A DNA stretch of 64,000 nucleotides from Dongia sedimenti (GCA_030715195.1 JAUYVI010000003.1:90960-154959), one strand, 5' to 3'. Numbered from the stretch's first letter, positions 1 to 8,918 are shown. Made by a program: numbers and translations. The notes: generated by a model not told the origin, from the sequence alone.

Positions 1-1
1 G

Positions 2-397
2 GCGCGGCGGGTCTACACGATCGAGCGCTGGAAGTCGCTGCTCGACGAGGCGGAGGCACGCTTCAAGCAGTTGCGCATCCACAACGTCACCTCAAAGTGC
101 GCCGACGGCTCCAAGGGCTGGAAGGAGCAGGCGCCGTTCGATCGCATCATCGTGACCGCGGCGGCGGCGGAGATGCCGCAGACTCTCGTGGATCAACTCG
201 CGGTCGATGGCATCATGGTGCTGCCTTTGGGCGCGGAACGCGGAGATCAGGTGCTGGAGCGGGTGACCAAGCTGAGCGACGGATCCTTGAAGCGTGAGAC
301 ATTGGTGGATGTGCGCTTCGTGCCGCTGGTCTCGGGCGCGCTGCCCGAAGAGGATCGCCGCGCCGCGCGTCAGCTGCGCGAGGTGGGAAATGGATAG
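2..397 (+). CDS. pcm: Protein-L-isoaspartate O-methyltransferase, C-terminal part (5' end outside the window)
   Basis: This repairs damaged proteins by SAM-dependent methylation of L-isoaspartyl residues in the cytoplasm. The reading frame is open from base 2, so only the C-terminal 131 residues or so are here. It begins in VYTIERWKSLLDEA and continues through the family signature DRIIVTAAA, followed by PLGAERGDQVLERV. Its last codons overlap the start of the NlpD-like gene by 8 bases, the usual pcm-nlpD coupling. The SAM-binding motif I lies upstream of the window, so completeness cannot be judged. Confidence 0.93.
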   Translation, partial: ARRVYTIERWKSLLDEAEARFKQLRIHNVTSKCADGSKGWKEQAPFDRIIVTAAAAEMPQTLVDQLAVDGIMVLPLGAERGDQVLERVTKLSDGSLKRETLVDVRFVPLVSGALPEEDRRAARQLREVGNG

Positions 398-1661
398 CAG
401 GCCGATCATCCTCGCCGCGCTGTGCCTTGCGCTCGCCGCCTGCAATGCCAGCGGGCGGCCGAAGAATGCGCCGAAGGTGGCGGAGCCGGTCGCGGCGGCG
501 CGGCCGTCGGTCGATCCCGCGAGCTTCGGCAAGACGGTCGGGAATGACTACGTGGTGGCACCGGGCGATACTTTGGCCGTGGTCGCCGAGCGGACCAACA
601 CGCCGATCCGCAGCCTGATCGACATGAACGGGCTGCAGCCGCCCTATGGCCTGGCGCCCGGCATGCGCCTCGCACTGAAGCAGCGCTCGCAATACGTAGT
701 GCAGCGAGAGGATACGCTGGAAGACCTCGCCACGCGGTATGGGGTCAGCCAGAGCGATCTTGTCGCGGTGAACAATCTCACCCCGCCCTTCACGCTGAAG
801 CCGGGCCAGACGCTGAACATCCCGAGCCAGAGCGAATCCTCGAACCTGCCGGCATTGTCGGCCGCCGCCGTGCCGCCGCCGACACCGGCCGGTGCGGTCA
901 GTGCCGCGCCCTTGCCGCCGCCGGGCGGAACCGTCACCGCACCGAAAGCGGTGGCGCCGACGATGACTGCGACCAACGGCTCCGGAGTCAGCGCTGCGCC
1001 GCTGCCCTCGCCGACCGTGATCGCACCGAGTGCGACGCTGCCGAAGCCCGCGGCGCCGGTGGTGACGACACCCGCGGCGCCGAAACCCGCCGCGCCGAGT
1101 GCGGCGGCGGCGCAAGCCTTGCCGACCACGCCGACGGCGCCGGTCACCAGCGCGCCGCCCAAGACCCAGACTGCGGCGACGACCGCCAAGGCGAAGACGC
1201 CGGAAGAAGTCGAGGCGGAGACCCAGGCCGCCATGGAAGCGGTCGAGGCCGCGAAGGAGTCGGGTCCCGCCGCCGGCACCGGAAAGGGCCCCTTCGTCTG
1301 GCCGGTGCAGGGCAAGGTGATCGGCGCCTTCGGCAGCAGCACCGAAGGCCTGAAGAACGACGGCATCAACATTGCCGCGCCCTCAGGCGCCCCGGTGGTG
1401 GCCGCCGCCGACGGCACCGTCGCCTATGCCGGCAACGAGCTCCGCGGCTTCGGCAACATGATCCTGATCCGGCATGACGGCGGCTATGTCACCGCCTATG
1501 CGCACAATGCCTCGCTGCTGGTGAAGAAGGGCGACAAGGTGAAGCGCGGCCAGACCATCGCCCGGGTCGGCCAGACCGGCGCGGTGTTCGGCCCGCAGCT
1601 CCACTTCGAGATCCGCAAGGGCACCCAGCCGGTGGATCCGATGAGCTTCCTCGGCGGGTGA
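390..1661 (+). CDS. nlpD: NlpD-like lipoprotein: two LysM domains and a degenerate LytM/M23 domain
   Basis: This is an envelope lipoprotein of 423 aa, expected to bind peptidoglycan and regulate amidases in cell separation. It starts MDSRPIILAALCLALAAC, a lipoprotein signal with a LAAC lipobox. Two LysM domains follow at about residues 50-95 and 97-142, then a Pro/Ala-rich linker and a LytM fold over the last 110 residues or so. The zinc-ligand positions look lost: GINIAAP replaces the usual HxGxD region, and QLHFEIR keeps only the second His of HxH. It is therefore probably a non-catalytic activator, as known for E. coli NlpD. The start was chosen for the signal peptide and the overlap with pcm. 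Confidence 0.9.
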   Translation: MDSRPIILAALCLALAACNASGRPKNAPKVAEPVAAARPSVDPASFGKTVGNDYVVAPGDTLAVVAERTNTPIRSLIDMNGLQPPYGLAPGMRLALKQRSQYVVQREDTLEDLATRYGVSQSDLVAVNNLTPPFTLKPGQTLNIPSQSESSNLPALSAAAVPPPTPAGAVSAAPLPPPGGTVTAPKAVAPTMTATNGSGVSAAPLPSPTVIAPSATLPKPAAPVVTTPAAPKPAAPSAAAAQALPTTPTAPVTSAPPKTQTAATTAKAKTPEEVEAETQAAMEAVEAAKESGPAAGTGKGPFVWPVQGKVIGAFGSSTEGLKNDGINIAAPSGAPVVAAADGTVAYAGNELRGFGNMILIRHDGGYVTAYAHNASLLVKKGDKVKRGQTIARVGQTGAVFGPQLHFEIRKGTQPVDPMSFLGG

Positions 1662-1673
1662 GGCCCGGTCGGA

Positions 1674-3020
1674 TCAATCGTTGAAGACGATCCTGAGGCT
1701 GGAAGAGTTGCTGTCCGACGAGCAGGGGAGGTCGGGGTTCCAGTCGCCGAGGGTCGCACCCTGCACGCAGGCCCCGGACTGATCGTCATCCTCCTCGTCC
1801 TTGGCCACGGCCACGGCTTCCGGTTTGGGCGCCGGAGCGGGAGTCGCGAGGACCGGTTTGGCCGCAACCTTCGGCTCGGCAGCCTTCGGGGTTTCGACCT
1901 TCGGCTCGGCTACCTTCTCCGGAGCTTTCGGCGTTTCGGCGACTTGAACCGGCTTGCTCGGTTCCGCCTTAACGATCTTCGGCGGCTCCGCCCCGATGAT
2001 GGTCTTCGGCTTGATGACGAGCTTGAACGTCTTGACCACTTCGGTGCATGGCATCATCGGATTCCAATCCGACAGCTGCGCGGTCTGCATGCAGGCGGTC
2101 TCGGCTTCCTCCTCGCTTGAGACCGGGGCAACCTGCGCCGCGGCCACCAGAATGGGCTTCGGCTGCTCGGCGATCACCGGCGCCGGTTCAGGTTGCGGCT
2201 GCGGCTGCGGCGCGGGCTCGCTCGGGCTCGCGTCCGCCACCAGCACTTCCTCCGTCGCCTGCTGCCCGGCGCCGGGCGAGGCGATCAAAGACGCCACCTG
2301 CGTCTCGTCGGCGATGAAGCCCGGCGGCGGCGCCGGGGTCACCAGGTTGTAGATCTGCACGCTCTCGGCATTCATCCCGGCCAGCACCTTGTATTGGCGC
2401 AGGCCTGAGAGATCGGCGAGATCGGTGCGGCGGTTGTCGAGGATGAAGTACTCGTCTTCTGCGCGGACCCGCAGCACGACATGGCCGCCCTTGAAGCTGT
2501 CCTCGAAGCCCGGCAGTTGGGCGACGATCAATTGCAGGTCGCGCTCCTTGAAGCCGAGGCGCTTCAGGGTGAAATACTCGGCGAGGGCATGGTCGCCGCA
2601 ATCGCCTTCACGCTGTGCCAGGAACTGGAGCCGGCTCTTCCAGCAATCGATGCCGCAATCCGGCGCGTGCTCCTTGTACTTGATTGCGTTGAAATAGGCG
2701 TAGACCGCCTCGACCTGCTCGGTCGGCGTCTTGTCCTTCAGCTTCTCTTCGAGCTGCAGCGCTTCCTTGGCGGCGCAGGCGAGGCGCGGCTGGCCGTCCT
2801 TGCAGTCATCCGGGTTGGCGCGCTCGGTGAGATGCGCTTCGCGCTGCAGCACCGAGCGCCAGCGCAGCAAGGCCGGCGCTTTCTGGAACGGATAACCATC
2901 GATAGCGTAGACCGGGGCTTCGCTCGGCGCCATCGGCACGGCTTGGGCGGCCAAGCCGCAGGCGAGCATGATTGCGGCGGCGAAAAAGCCGATGCTCCCG
3001 AGCCTGTGATTCCGCCGCAT
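1674..3020 (-). CDS. Transglutaminase-like cysteine peptidase (BTLCP family) with duplicated C-terminal Cys motif
   Basis: This 448-aa exported protein has the papain/transglutaminase-fold catalytic triad: Cys141 in EGDCGDHA, His180 in GGHVVLRV and Asp195 in FILDNRR. The N-terminus MRRNHRLGSIGFFAAAIM is a signal peptide, and the start is supported by a GGGGGGAAG ribosome site. The BTLCP family includes LapG, which cleaves surface adhesins, but no adhesin or LapD-like gene is nearby. After the peptidase domain comes a long Pro/Ala/Lys/Glu-rich region carrying two copies of the motif CxQxAxLxDWNPxxPC, one mid-tail and one near the end. The substrate is unknown. Confidence 0.85.
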   Translation of the reverse strand: MRRNHRLGSIGFFAAAIMLACGLAAQAVPMAPSEAPVYAIDGYPFQKAPALLRWRSVLQREAHLTERANPDDCKDGQPRLACAAKEALQLEEKLKDKTPTEQVEAVYAYFNAIKYKEHAPDCGIDCWKSRLQFLAQREGDCGDHALAEYFTLKRLGFKERDLQLIVAQLPGFEDSFKGGHVVLRVRAEDEYFILDNRRTDLADLSGLRQYKVLAGMNAESVQIYNLVTPAPPPGFIADETQVASLIASPGAGQQATEEVLVADASPSEPAPQPQPQPEPAPVIAEQPKPILVAAAQVAPVSSEEEAETACMQTAQLSDWNPMMPCTEVVKTFKLVIKPKTIIGAEPPKIVKAEPSKPVQVAETPKAPEKVAEPKVETPKAAEPKVAAKPVLATPAPAPKPEAVAVAKDEEDDDQSGACVQGATLGDWNPDLPCSSDSNSSSLRIVFND

Positions 3021-3105
3021 CTTCCCCCCGATCTCGATCTCGGCGGGGAGTATAGGCATGGAGGGATCGGACGCAAGACCGGGCGGCGCAGGCCCGGACC
3101 AGGCG

Positions 3106-4209
3106 TCAAGCGCCGCTGAAGCGAATCGAGATCTCGCCGAAAACCGTCCCATCCAGGCGGATATGGACCTGACGATTGCCGGTATGAAGCTGGATGAACG
3201 GCAGATAGGGCGACAGCGATTCCAGGCAGGGCCGCCAAGTCAGGCCGGGGAAAACCGCGCTGGTGCTTGGCCAAACCGGAACAGGCTCGCCGCCGCCGCC
3301 TTCGGTCCGGATCGTGCCTGCGGTCAGCATGGCTTCGAGCCGTGCGCGCGCGACATCCATTGAAGCGGGGTGGTCCGCCGGCGCGGGGACGGATTCCCGG
3401 TAGCTGCCGTCATAGGCGTCGAGGGTCAGCAGCAGGGTCGCGCGCCCGTCGCGCAGCATCGGGACGATGACGTGGTGATCGGCGGGAAAGTTGAGCCGCG
3501 TCACCAGCATCGGCGGACCCGGCACGGTGTTGCTTGCCGCTTCGCGCCAGCGCGGGTGGCGCGCAAAGCGCTCGCCCCGGATGGCTTCAGCGGCGGCGGC
3601 GGCGAAGCTGTCCTCATTGAGCAGTTCTCGGCGGATGAAATCCGACTCAGGTTCCGCGCGCAGTTCAGGAATTGCAGCGGCGGCCGCGCCGGTACAGATC
3701 ACCACCCGCCTTGTGCGCCAGATGCCATGCAGCACGCCGGTCTGGTATTGCGCCTTCCAGCTCCGGACATCGATATGGTGATCGAGCGACCCATAGGGAT
3801 TGCGCAGATAGAAGCCGCGCAGCCCCCAATCCTCGTCGTCGATCGAGTTGGGCTCAGCATCGGCTTCGAAACCGGTCACCAGCGCCCAATGCCGGCATTT
3901 CCAGATCAGCACCGCCGGCGCGATACGGTCCCGCAGGATCGACCAGGCGCAGCGGCGCATCGCCTGATCGGCGGTGATGTCGGGGTGGAAGGCGAAGGTG
4001 CGATCGGTATGGACGGTGAGCAGCTTCGCCAGCGCATCCGGCGCCATCTTCCAGCCGGGCTCTTCCGAGCCGAGCTGGTGCGCCTCCCGCGTCAGCGCCG
4101 CCTGGTCGAGAGCGGCATCACCGATCAGCATCTGGGCGCAGGCGCCGCCGCCGAGATCCGGCATGGCTTGCGCGAAGGACGGCAGGTCGAGCGTGTGAAG
4201 CTCGGCCAA
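3106..4209 (-). CDS. Papain-fold (C39-like) protein of unknown function
   Basis: This is a 367-aa protein without a signal peptide. The N-terminal 140 residues show a C39-like arrangement: Cys24 in GGGACAQML, His107 in KCRHWALVTGFE and Asn137 in FYLRNPYG, which sits where C39 peptidases carry Asp or Asn. The remaining 230 residues match nothing I recognise. The gene follows the DUF815 ATPase with a 4-bp gap, so the two are probably one transcript and may act together. Peptidase activity is inferred only from the spacing of these residues; a structural, non-catalytic role is equally possible. Confidence 0.6.
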   Translation of the reverse strand: MAELHTLDLPSFAQAMPDLGGGACAQMLIGDAALDQAALTREAHQLGSEEPGWKMAPDALAKLLTVHTDRTFAFHPDITADQAMRRCAWSILRDRIAPAVLIWKCRHWALVTGFEADAEPNSIDDEDWGLRGFYLRNPYGSLDHHIDVRSWKAQYQTGVLHGIWRTRRVVICTGAAAAAIPELRAEPESDFIRRELLNEDSFAAAAAEAIRGERFARHPRWREAASNTVPGPPMLVTRLNFPADHHVIVPMLRDGRATLLLTLDAYDGSYRESVPAPADHPASMDVARARLEAMLTAGTIRTEGGGGEPVPVWPSTSAVFPGLTWRPCLESLSPYLPFIQLHTGNRQVHIRLDGTVFGEISIRFSGA

Positions 4210-4213
4210 GCGA

Positions 4214-5074
4214 TCAGCCTTCGATGGTCTTGCCGAGCCGGCCGGCGAGGTCCTGGATGAACTGCCAGGCGACGCGGCCCGAGCGCGCGCCGCGGGTCAT
4301 CGACCATTCAACGGCCAGCCGGCGCAGCTCGTCTTTCTCGATGGGCAGCTTGAAGGTCTCGGCATAGCCTTCGATGATCGCGAAAAAGGTGTCCTGGTCG
4401 CAATTGTGGAAGCCGATCCAGAGGCCGAATCGATCGGAGAGCGAAACCTTCTCCTCCACCGCCTCCGAGGGATTGATCGCGGTCGAGCGCTCGTTCTCGA
4501 TCATCTCGCGCGCCATCAGGTGCCGGCGGTTCGAGGTCGCGTAGAAGATCACGTTCGAGGGCCGGCCTTCGATGCCGCCTTCCAGCACCGCCTTCAGCGA
4601 TTTGTAGCTGGTATCGGCGGTGTCGAAGGAGAGATCGTCGCAGAAGATGATGCAGCGATGCTTCGGGCTGTTGCGGATGATGCCGAGCAGCTTCGGCAGG
4701 CTGGTGAGATCCTCGCGGTGGATCTCGATCAGCTTCAGCTTGGGCGTGCCGCGCTCGTTGATCTGGGCGTGGGTGGCCTTGACCAGCGAGCTCTTGCCGG
4801 TGCCGCGCGCGCCCCAGAGCAAAGCGTTGTTGGCGGGCAGGCCCTTGGCGAAGCGCTCGGTGTTCTCGATCAGCATCTCCTTGGCCCGGTCGATGCCGCG
4901 CAGGAGATTGATATGGACCCGCGAGACGGCCGGCACCGGCTCGAGCCACCCTTCCGCCTGCCAGACGAAGGCATCGGACGAGTCCAGGTCGTTGAGTCGC
5001 GCGGTGGGCGGCGCCAGGCGCGCCAGGCTGTCGGCAATCGATTGCAGCAGCGGCAAGAGATTCGGATCGGTCAT
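4214..5074 (-). CDS. DUF815-family AAA+ ATPase
   Basis: This is a cytoplasmic P-loop ATPase of 286 aa. The Walker A motif is WGARGTGKSSLVKA, Walker B is IIFCDDLSFD, and a sensor-like asparagine follows in FYATSNRRHL. The C-terminal part contains RFGLWIGFHNCDQDTF and a basic helical end. These match the DUF815 (PF05673) group, whose cellular role is not established. The start MTDPNLLPLLQS was chosen over an upstream in-frame codon because it gives the usual family N-terminus. The gene ends 4 bp before the C39-like gene. Confidence 0.85.
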   Translation of the reverse strand: MTDPNLLPLLQSIADSLARLAPPTARLNDLDSSDAFVWQAEGWLEPVPAVSRVHINLLRGIDRAKEMLIENTERFAKGLPANNALLWGARGTGKSSLVKATHAQINERGTPKLKLIEIHREDLTSLPKLLGIIRNSPKHRCIIFCDDLSFDTADTSYKSLKAVLEGGIEGRPSNVIFYATSNRRHLMAREMIENERSTAINPSEAVEEKVSLSDRFGLWIGFHNCDQDTFFAIIEGYAETFKLPIEKDELRRLAVEWSMTRGARSGRVAWQFIQDLAGRLGKTIEG

Positions 5075-5137
5075 GCGTGTTCTGTCCCCGGAATGCGCGG
5101 CCAGTATGCCGACCGGCGGCCTCAATTCAAGCGCGCA

Positions 5138-6928
5138 TCACCGGGTTGCCAGGGCCGAGAGCGTGGCGCTGCGCGTTTCCGGGTCGATGGCGAGGCGGCG
5201 GCTGTGGTAGCGGGCGACCTCCGGCCGGTGCGCGATCGACAGCACCGTGGCATTGGGCAGGTGCTCGGCGATCAGGCTGTACATGCGCTGCTCGTTCTCG
5301 GCGTCGAGCGCCGCGGTCGCTTCGTCGAGATAGAGCCAGTCCGGCTTCAGCAGGAGAGCGCGCGCAATGGCCAGGCGCTGCTGCTCGCCGATCGAGAGTG
5401 ACATCGACCAGTTCCCGCTCTCGTCCAGGCGATCCGTGAGCTGATCGAGATTGACCAGGTGCAGCGCCGCCTGCATCGCCGCATCGTCGAACGCCTCCGG
5501 CGCTCCCGGATAGGCGAGGGCGCGGCGCAAGGTGCCCTGGGGCAAATAGGGTCGTTGCGGCAGGAACAGCGCTTCGACATGGCTGGGGACGCGCACTTCG
5601 CCTTTGCCGAACGGCCAGAGCCCCGCGAGGGCCCGGAACAGCGTGGTCTTGCCACTGCCGGAGGCGCCGGAAATCAGCACGCGGTCGCCCGGCTCGATCC
5701 GGGCGGAGAGGTCCTCGAGCAGCTTGCGCCCATCGGGCAGGGCGAGGCCCAGTCCTTCCGCCTCGAGCGATGCCATGCCGTCACCGGCCGAGACGCGGAT
5801 CTCGGGTTCCTTGGCCTTCACGCGTTCCATCGCCTCGACGAAGCCGATCAAGCGGTTCACCGTCGCCTTCCACTCGGCGAGCGCGACGAAGTTATCCATG
5901 AACCAGGTGAGGGCGTCGGAGACCTGGCCGAACGCCTGGCTGATGCGGAAGATCGTGCCGAAGTCGATGGCGCCGGCGAAGTAGCGCGGTGCGATCACCA
6001 GGATCGGGAAGATGCCGCCGGCCTGGCCATAAAGCTGCTGGAACCAGGCGAGGCTCTTCTGGGCCCGCATCAGCTCCCACCAGTTGGTCCAGACCGCCGT
6101 GAACAGCCCCATCAACCCCCGATGCTCGTCGGTCTCGCCGCGATACATTGCGACGCTCTCGGCATTCTCCTTCAGGCGCGACATGCCGAAGCGGAAGTTC
6201 GCGCGGTATTGCTCCTGGTTGAAGTTGATCCGCACCAGCCGGCGGCCGATGCGATAGCTGACATAGGTGCCGACCACGGCATAGATCACCGCGATCCAGA
6301 CCATGTATCCGGGGATCGTGATTTCCGCCCCGAACAAAGGCAGGGTGATCGGGCCGGAGAGCACCCAGAGCAGGCTGACGAAGGTGATCAGCGTCACGGT
6401 CTTGTTGATGATGCCGATGATGAGCTGGAGCGTGACGTCGGTGAAGGACGCGATGTCGTCCTCGATGCGCTGCTCGGGATTGTCGGTCCCGCCGCCGTAG
6501 ATCTGCAGGCGGTAGTAGGCGCGTTGCTCGAGCCAGAGGCCGAGGAACCGCTCCGTCAGCCAGCGGCGCCAGCGGATCGACAGCATCTGGCGGAGATAGG
6601 TGCTGTAGACCGAGAGGATCACGGCCGGAAAGACGATCAGCGCGAACTTGCCGATCAGATAGAGAAACTTGTTCACCGTGAAGAGATGATGGCCGAAGAA
6701 AGCCACGGCCGTCGGCGCCAGATCCTTGGCCTGCAGCAGATTCTGGAAATCGCCGTACCACGTGTTGAGCTGCACATTGACGTAGACGATCGCCAGGACC
6801 ATGGCGATGACTATGACCAGCAGGGTGAGGGCGATGGGTGCCTCGGCCGAGATGAAGAAAGGCGCGGTGAGCGCCCAGAGCTTGCCGAGGAAAGTGCGCT
6901 TGCGGGCGGCGTCGGTGAGGCGGGGCAT
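5138..6928 (-). CDS. SbmA/YddA-type ABC transporter, fused membrane and ATPase domains
   Basis: This 596-aa inner-membrane half-transporter combines an N-terminal ABC_membrane_2 domain (about residues 1-370, roughly six hydrophobic helices) with a C-terminal ATPase. The ATPase shows Walker A GASGSGKTT, signature LSIGEQQR and Walker B LYLDEATAALD. The fused layout and the RWRRWLTERFLGLWLEQRAYYR segment fit the YddA/ABCD family, which is usually homodimeric. Substrates in this group range from peptides to vitamin B12 and fatty-acyl compounds; nothing here identifies one. It is a monocistronic minus-strand gene 63 bp from the DUF815 gene. Confidence 0.88.
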   Translation of the reverse strand: MPRLTDAARKRTFLGKLWALTAPFFISAEAPIALTLLVIVIAMVLAIVYVNVQLNTWYGDFQNLLQAKDLAPTAVAFFGHHLFTVNKFLYLIGKFALIVFPAVILSVYSTYLRQMLSIRWRRWLTERFLGLWLEQRAYYRLQIYGGGTDNPEQRIEDDIASFTDVTLQLIIGIINKTVTLITFVSLLWVLSGPITLPLFGAEITIPGYMVWIAVIYAVVGTYVSYRIGRRLVRINFNQEQYRANFRFGMSRLKENAESVAMYRGETDEHRGLMGLFTAVWTNWWELMRAQKSLAWFQQLYGQAGGIFPILVIAPRYFAGAIDFGTIFRISQAFGQVSDALTWFMDNFVALAEWKATVNRLIGFVEAMERVKAKEPEIRVSAGDGMASLEAEGLGLALPDGRKLLEDLSARIEPGDRVLISGASGSGKTTLFRALAGLWPFGKGEVRVPSHVEALFLPQRPYLPQGTLRRALAYPGAPEAFDDAAMQAALHLVNLDQLTDRLDESGNWSMSLSIGEQQRLAIARALLLKPDWLYLDEATAALDAENEQRMYSLIAEHLPNATVLSIAHRPEVARYHSRRLAIDPETRSATLSALATR

Positions 6929-7035
6929 AGACGGATCCGATGCTGAAAAGGTTGCACCGGATCATAGGGGAGCGCACGCGGGCGGTTAAGCGATTGTGGG
7001 TAACGGGTTGTGACGGGCGTTACGCCGGCTTGGCC

Positions 7036-7794
7036 TCAGATCTGGAAGTCCAGATGGATGCCGCACTCGGTCTTGTCCTTGCCGGCCCAGCGGCCGGCGC
7101 GGGCATCCTCGCCGGCTTCGACGCGGCGCGTGCAGGGCTGGCAGCCGATCGAGGCATAGCCTTCGCCGAACAGCGGGTGCTGCGGCAGCTTGAAGCGTTT
7201 GAAGGCGTCCTGGATCATATCCGGCGTCCAATAGGCCAGCGGATTGACCTTGATCTTGCCTTCGGCCGAGGCTTCGAACAGCGGGATCGCCTGGCGGGTG
7301 CTGGCCTGGAAGCGCTTCCGTCCGGTGAACCAGGCATCGAACGGCTGCATCGCGCGGTCGAGCGGCAGCACCTTGCGGATGCGGCAGCAGGCATTGGGGT
7401 CCTTGGACCAGAGGTCGCCGTTCGGATCCTGCGCGGCGAGGTCGGCGGCGTCCGGCTTGATCTCGCGCGCATCGGTGAAGCCGAAGCGGTCGATCAGGAT
7501 GTCCCGGTACATCAGGGTTTCCATGAAGTGCTTGCCCGTCTCCAGGAACAGCACCGGCACGGATTTATCGACCTGGGCGAGATAATGCAGCACCACGGCC
7601 GCCTCGGTCCCGAAGGAGGAGAGCAGGGCGATCTTGCCCGGGAACAGCTTGTGGACCGCGTCCTCCAGCAGCGCCTCGATCGGCAGGCCCTGATAGGCGG
7701 CGTCGAGTTGGCGCGCGGTTTCCTTCAGGTCAACTGGCGAAACCGGGCTGGCGGGAGAGGGTTGAAGGTCCTGAATGGCGGCGGCGAAGGTCAT
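7036..7794 (-). CDS. cysH: Phosphoadenylyl/adenylyl-sulfate reductase, iron-sulfur type
   Basis: This reduces activated sulfate (APS or PAPS) to sulfite in assimilatory sulfur metabolism, using thioredoxin. The protein is 252 aa. The paired cysteines CC136-137 and CxxC at 218-221 are the ligands of a [4Fe-4S] cluster, which marks the bacterial APS-reducing type. Catalytic Cys244 lies in ECGIHLDF near the C-terminus. The nucleotide-binding segment is SSFGTEAAVVLHYL. It stands alone here; other cys genes are not in the window. The start MTFAAAIQDL was preferred to an upstream in-frame codon. Confidence 0.93.
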   Translation of the reverse strand: MTFAAAIQDLQPSPASPVSPVDLKETARQLDAAYQGLPIEALLEDAVHKLFPGKIALLSSFGTEAAVVLHYLAQVDKSVPVLFLETGKHFMETLMYRDILIDRFGFTDAREIKPDAADLAAQDPNGDLWSKDPNACCRIRKVLPLDRAMQPFDAWFTGRKRFQASTRQAIPLFEASAEGKIKVNPLAYWTPDMIQDAFKRFKLPQHPLFGEGYASIGCQPCTRRVEAGEDARAGRWAGKDKTECGIHLDFQI

Positions 7795-7889
7795 GATTCC
7801 ACGGGAAAAACGGTGCTGGGTGCGCCTTTGGCGCAACGGAAGCCTCAGCAGCTTCTACATAGCACGTACGAAAAATGTAGTTTGCCTTC

Positions 7890-7930
7890 TTCCATGTGAA
7901 ATAAACTGGCGATTTCCCATGGAAAGTCAA
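7890..7930 (-). promoter_or_regulatory. Candidate cysH promoter with inverted repeat
   Basis: Reading toward cysH, TTGACT (7925-7930) and TTTATT (7900-7905) are separated by 19 bp, longer than ideal. A 7-bp inverted repeat, TTCCATG and CATGGAA (7890-7896 and 7918-7924), lies in and beside the spacer, where a repressor or activator could bind. The stretch is clearly AT-rich compared with its surroundings. No known regulator motif was recognised. Confidence 0.35.
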
Positions 7931-8064
7931 TGTGTCGCCTGCGCCACAAGCAACATTTTCTTATTCTACACAGGCATTTGGTGATCGTGACGCTACGGCC
8001 ACGTCCGAAGCATGGGAGCATCAGGGACGGCTAGGGTTCGGCTTCACCCGAGGAGGAGCCGACG

Positions 8065-8394
8065 ATGATCACCTGCTTCATTCGCTATGAGATCGATCCA
8101 TTCAAGACCGCTGCCTTCGAGCAATATGCCCGCAACTGGGGCCAGGCGATTCCGCGCTGCGGCGCTGATCTGATCGGCTATTTCGCGCCGCATGAGGGCT
8201 CAGCGACGACGGCTTACGCCGCCTACAACATCGAGAGCCTCGCCGCCTACGAGCGCTATCGCGCGCGGCTGCAGGAGGATGCGCTCGGGCGGGAAAACTA
8301 CGCCTTCTCGCAGCGGGAGCAGTTCATCCGGAAAGAAGACCGGATCTTCCTGCGCCTGGTCTCGGCGCCGCATGCGGCGCTGATCAAGGAATAG
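8065..8394 (+). CDS. NIPSNAP family protein
   Basis: This is a small cytoplasmic protein of 109 aa with the ferredoxin-like alpha/beta fold of the NIPSNAP family: MITCFIRYEIDP, then FEQYARNWGQAIPRCGADLIGYF, then the AYERYR segment. NIPSNAP proteins are poorly understood and often sit near catabolic genes. A strong ribosome site (GAGGAGGAG) precedes the start. It converges with the cytochrome c gene with a 17-bp gap. Confidence 0.8.
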   Translation: MITCFIRYEIDPFKTAAFEQYARNWGQAIPRCGADLIGYFAPHEGSATTAYAAYNIESLAAYERYRARLQEDALGRENYAFSQREQFIRKEDRIFLRLVSAPHAALIKE

Positions 8395-8411
8395 ATGAAA
8401 GTGTCGCCGCG

Positions 8412-8771
8412 CTATCTCAGCGTCTTCAGATAGGCGATGAGGTCGGTGCGGTCTTCCGCCTTGGTGACCTTGAAGTTCATCTTCTGCCCCGGCACGAAGG
8501 CCTGCGGATTGGTGAGCCATCGATCCAAAGTCTCGTCGTTCCACACGAAGTCGGCGCCCTTCAACGCCTTCGAATAGGCATAGCCGGGGAGCGACCCGGC
8601 CTTGCGGCCGAACACGCCGCGATGCATCGGGCCGACACGGTTCGCATCCGGTGAATGACAGGCGATGCAGCGGCTCTCATAGATCTCCTGACCGCGCGCG
8701 GGATCGCCTTCGGCGCGCGCTTGGGCGGTTGGGAAGGCCAGCAGCGCGACCACGATCAAGACGCGTTTCAT
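8412..8771 (-). CDS. Secreted class I c-type cytochrome
   Basis: This is a periplasmic electron carrier of about 119 aa. A signal peptide (MKRVLIVVALLAFPTAQARA) is followed by a single haem-binding motif CIACH and a distal Met in the PGQKMNFKV segment, as in the cytochrome c2/c550 group. An ATG four codons upstream (8783) is possible, but the chosen start has the better ribosome site (GAGAGAAACG). It lies at the 3' end of the sigma, anti-sigma, ferritin-like series on the same strand, 147 bp from the ferritin-like gene, so it may be part of the same response. Confidence 0.85.
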   Translation of the reverse strand: MKRVLIVVALLAFPTAQARAEGDPARGQEIYESRCIACHSPDANRVGPMHRGVFGRKAGSLPGYAYSKALKGADFVWNDETLDRWLTNPQAFVPGQKMNFKVTKAEDRTDLIAYLKTLR

Positions 8772-8918
8772 CGTTTCTCTCATGGCTGGAAAAAGTGGCT
8801 CCGCCGCGCCCTGCGGATCGGAGCGATCCGCCCCATCGTTGGGGGACTATTGGGGCACGGGCGCGGCGGAACCGAGTGTTCGGCGCGTGACCGCTAGGAT
8901 TGACGCGCCGAATCTCCG

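Noticed and set aside
7775-7984. Plus-strand 69-codon gene upstream of cysH
   Set aside because: Overlaps the cysH start and its promoter, with no family match.
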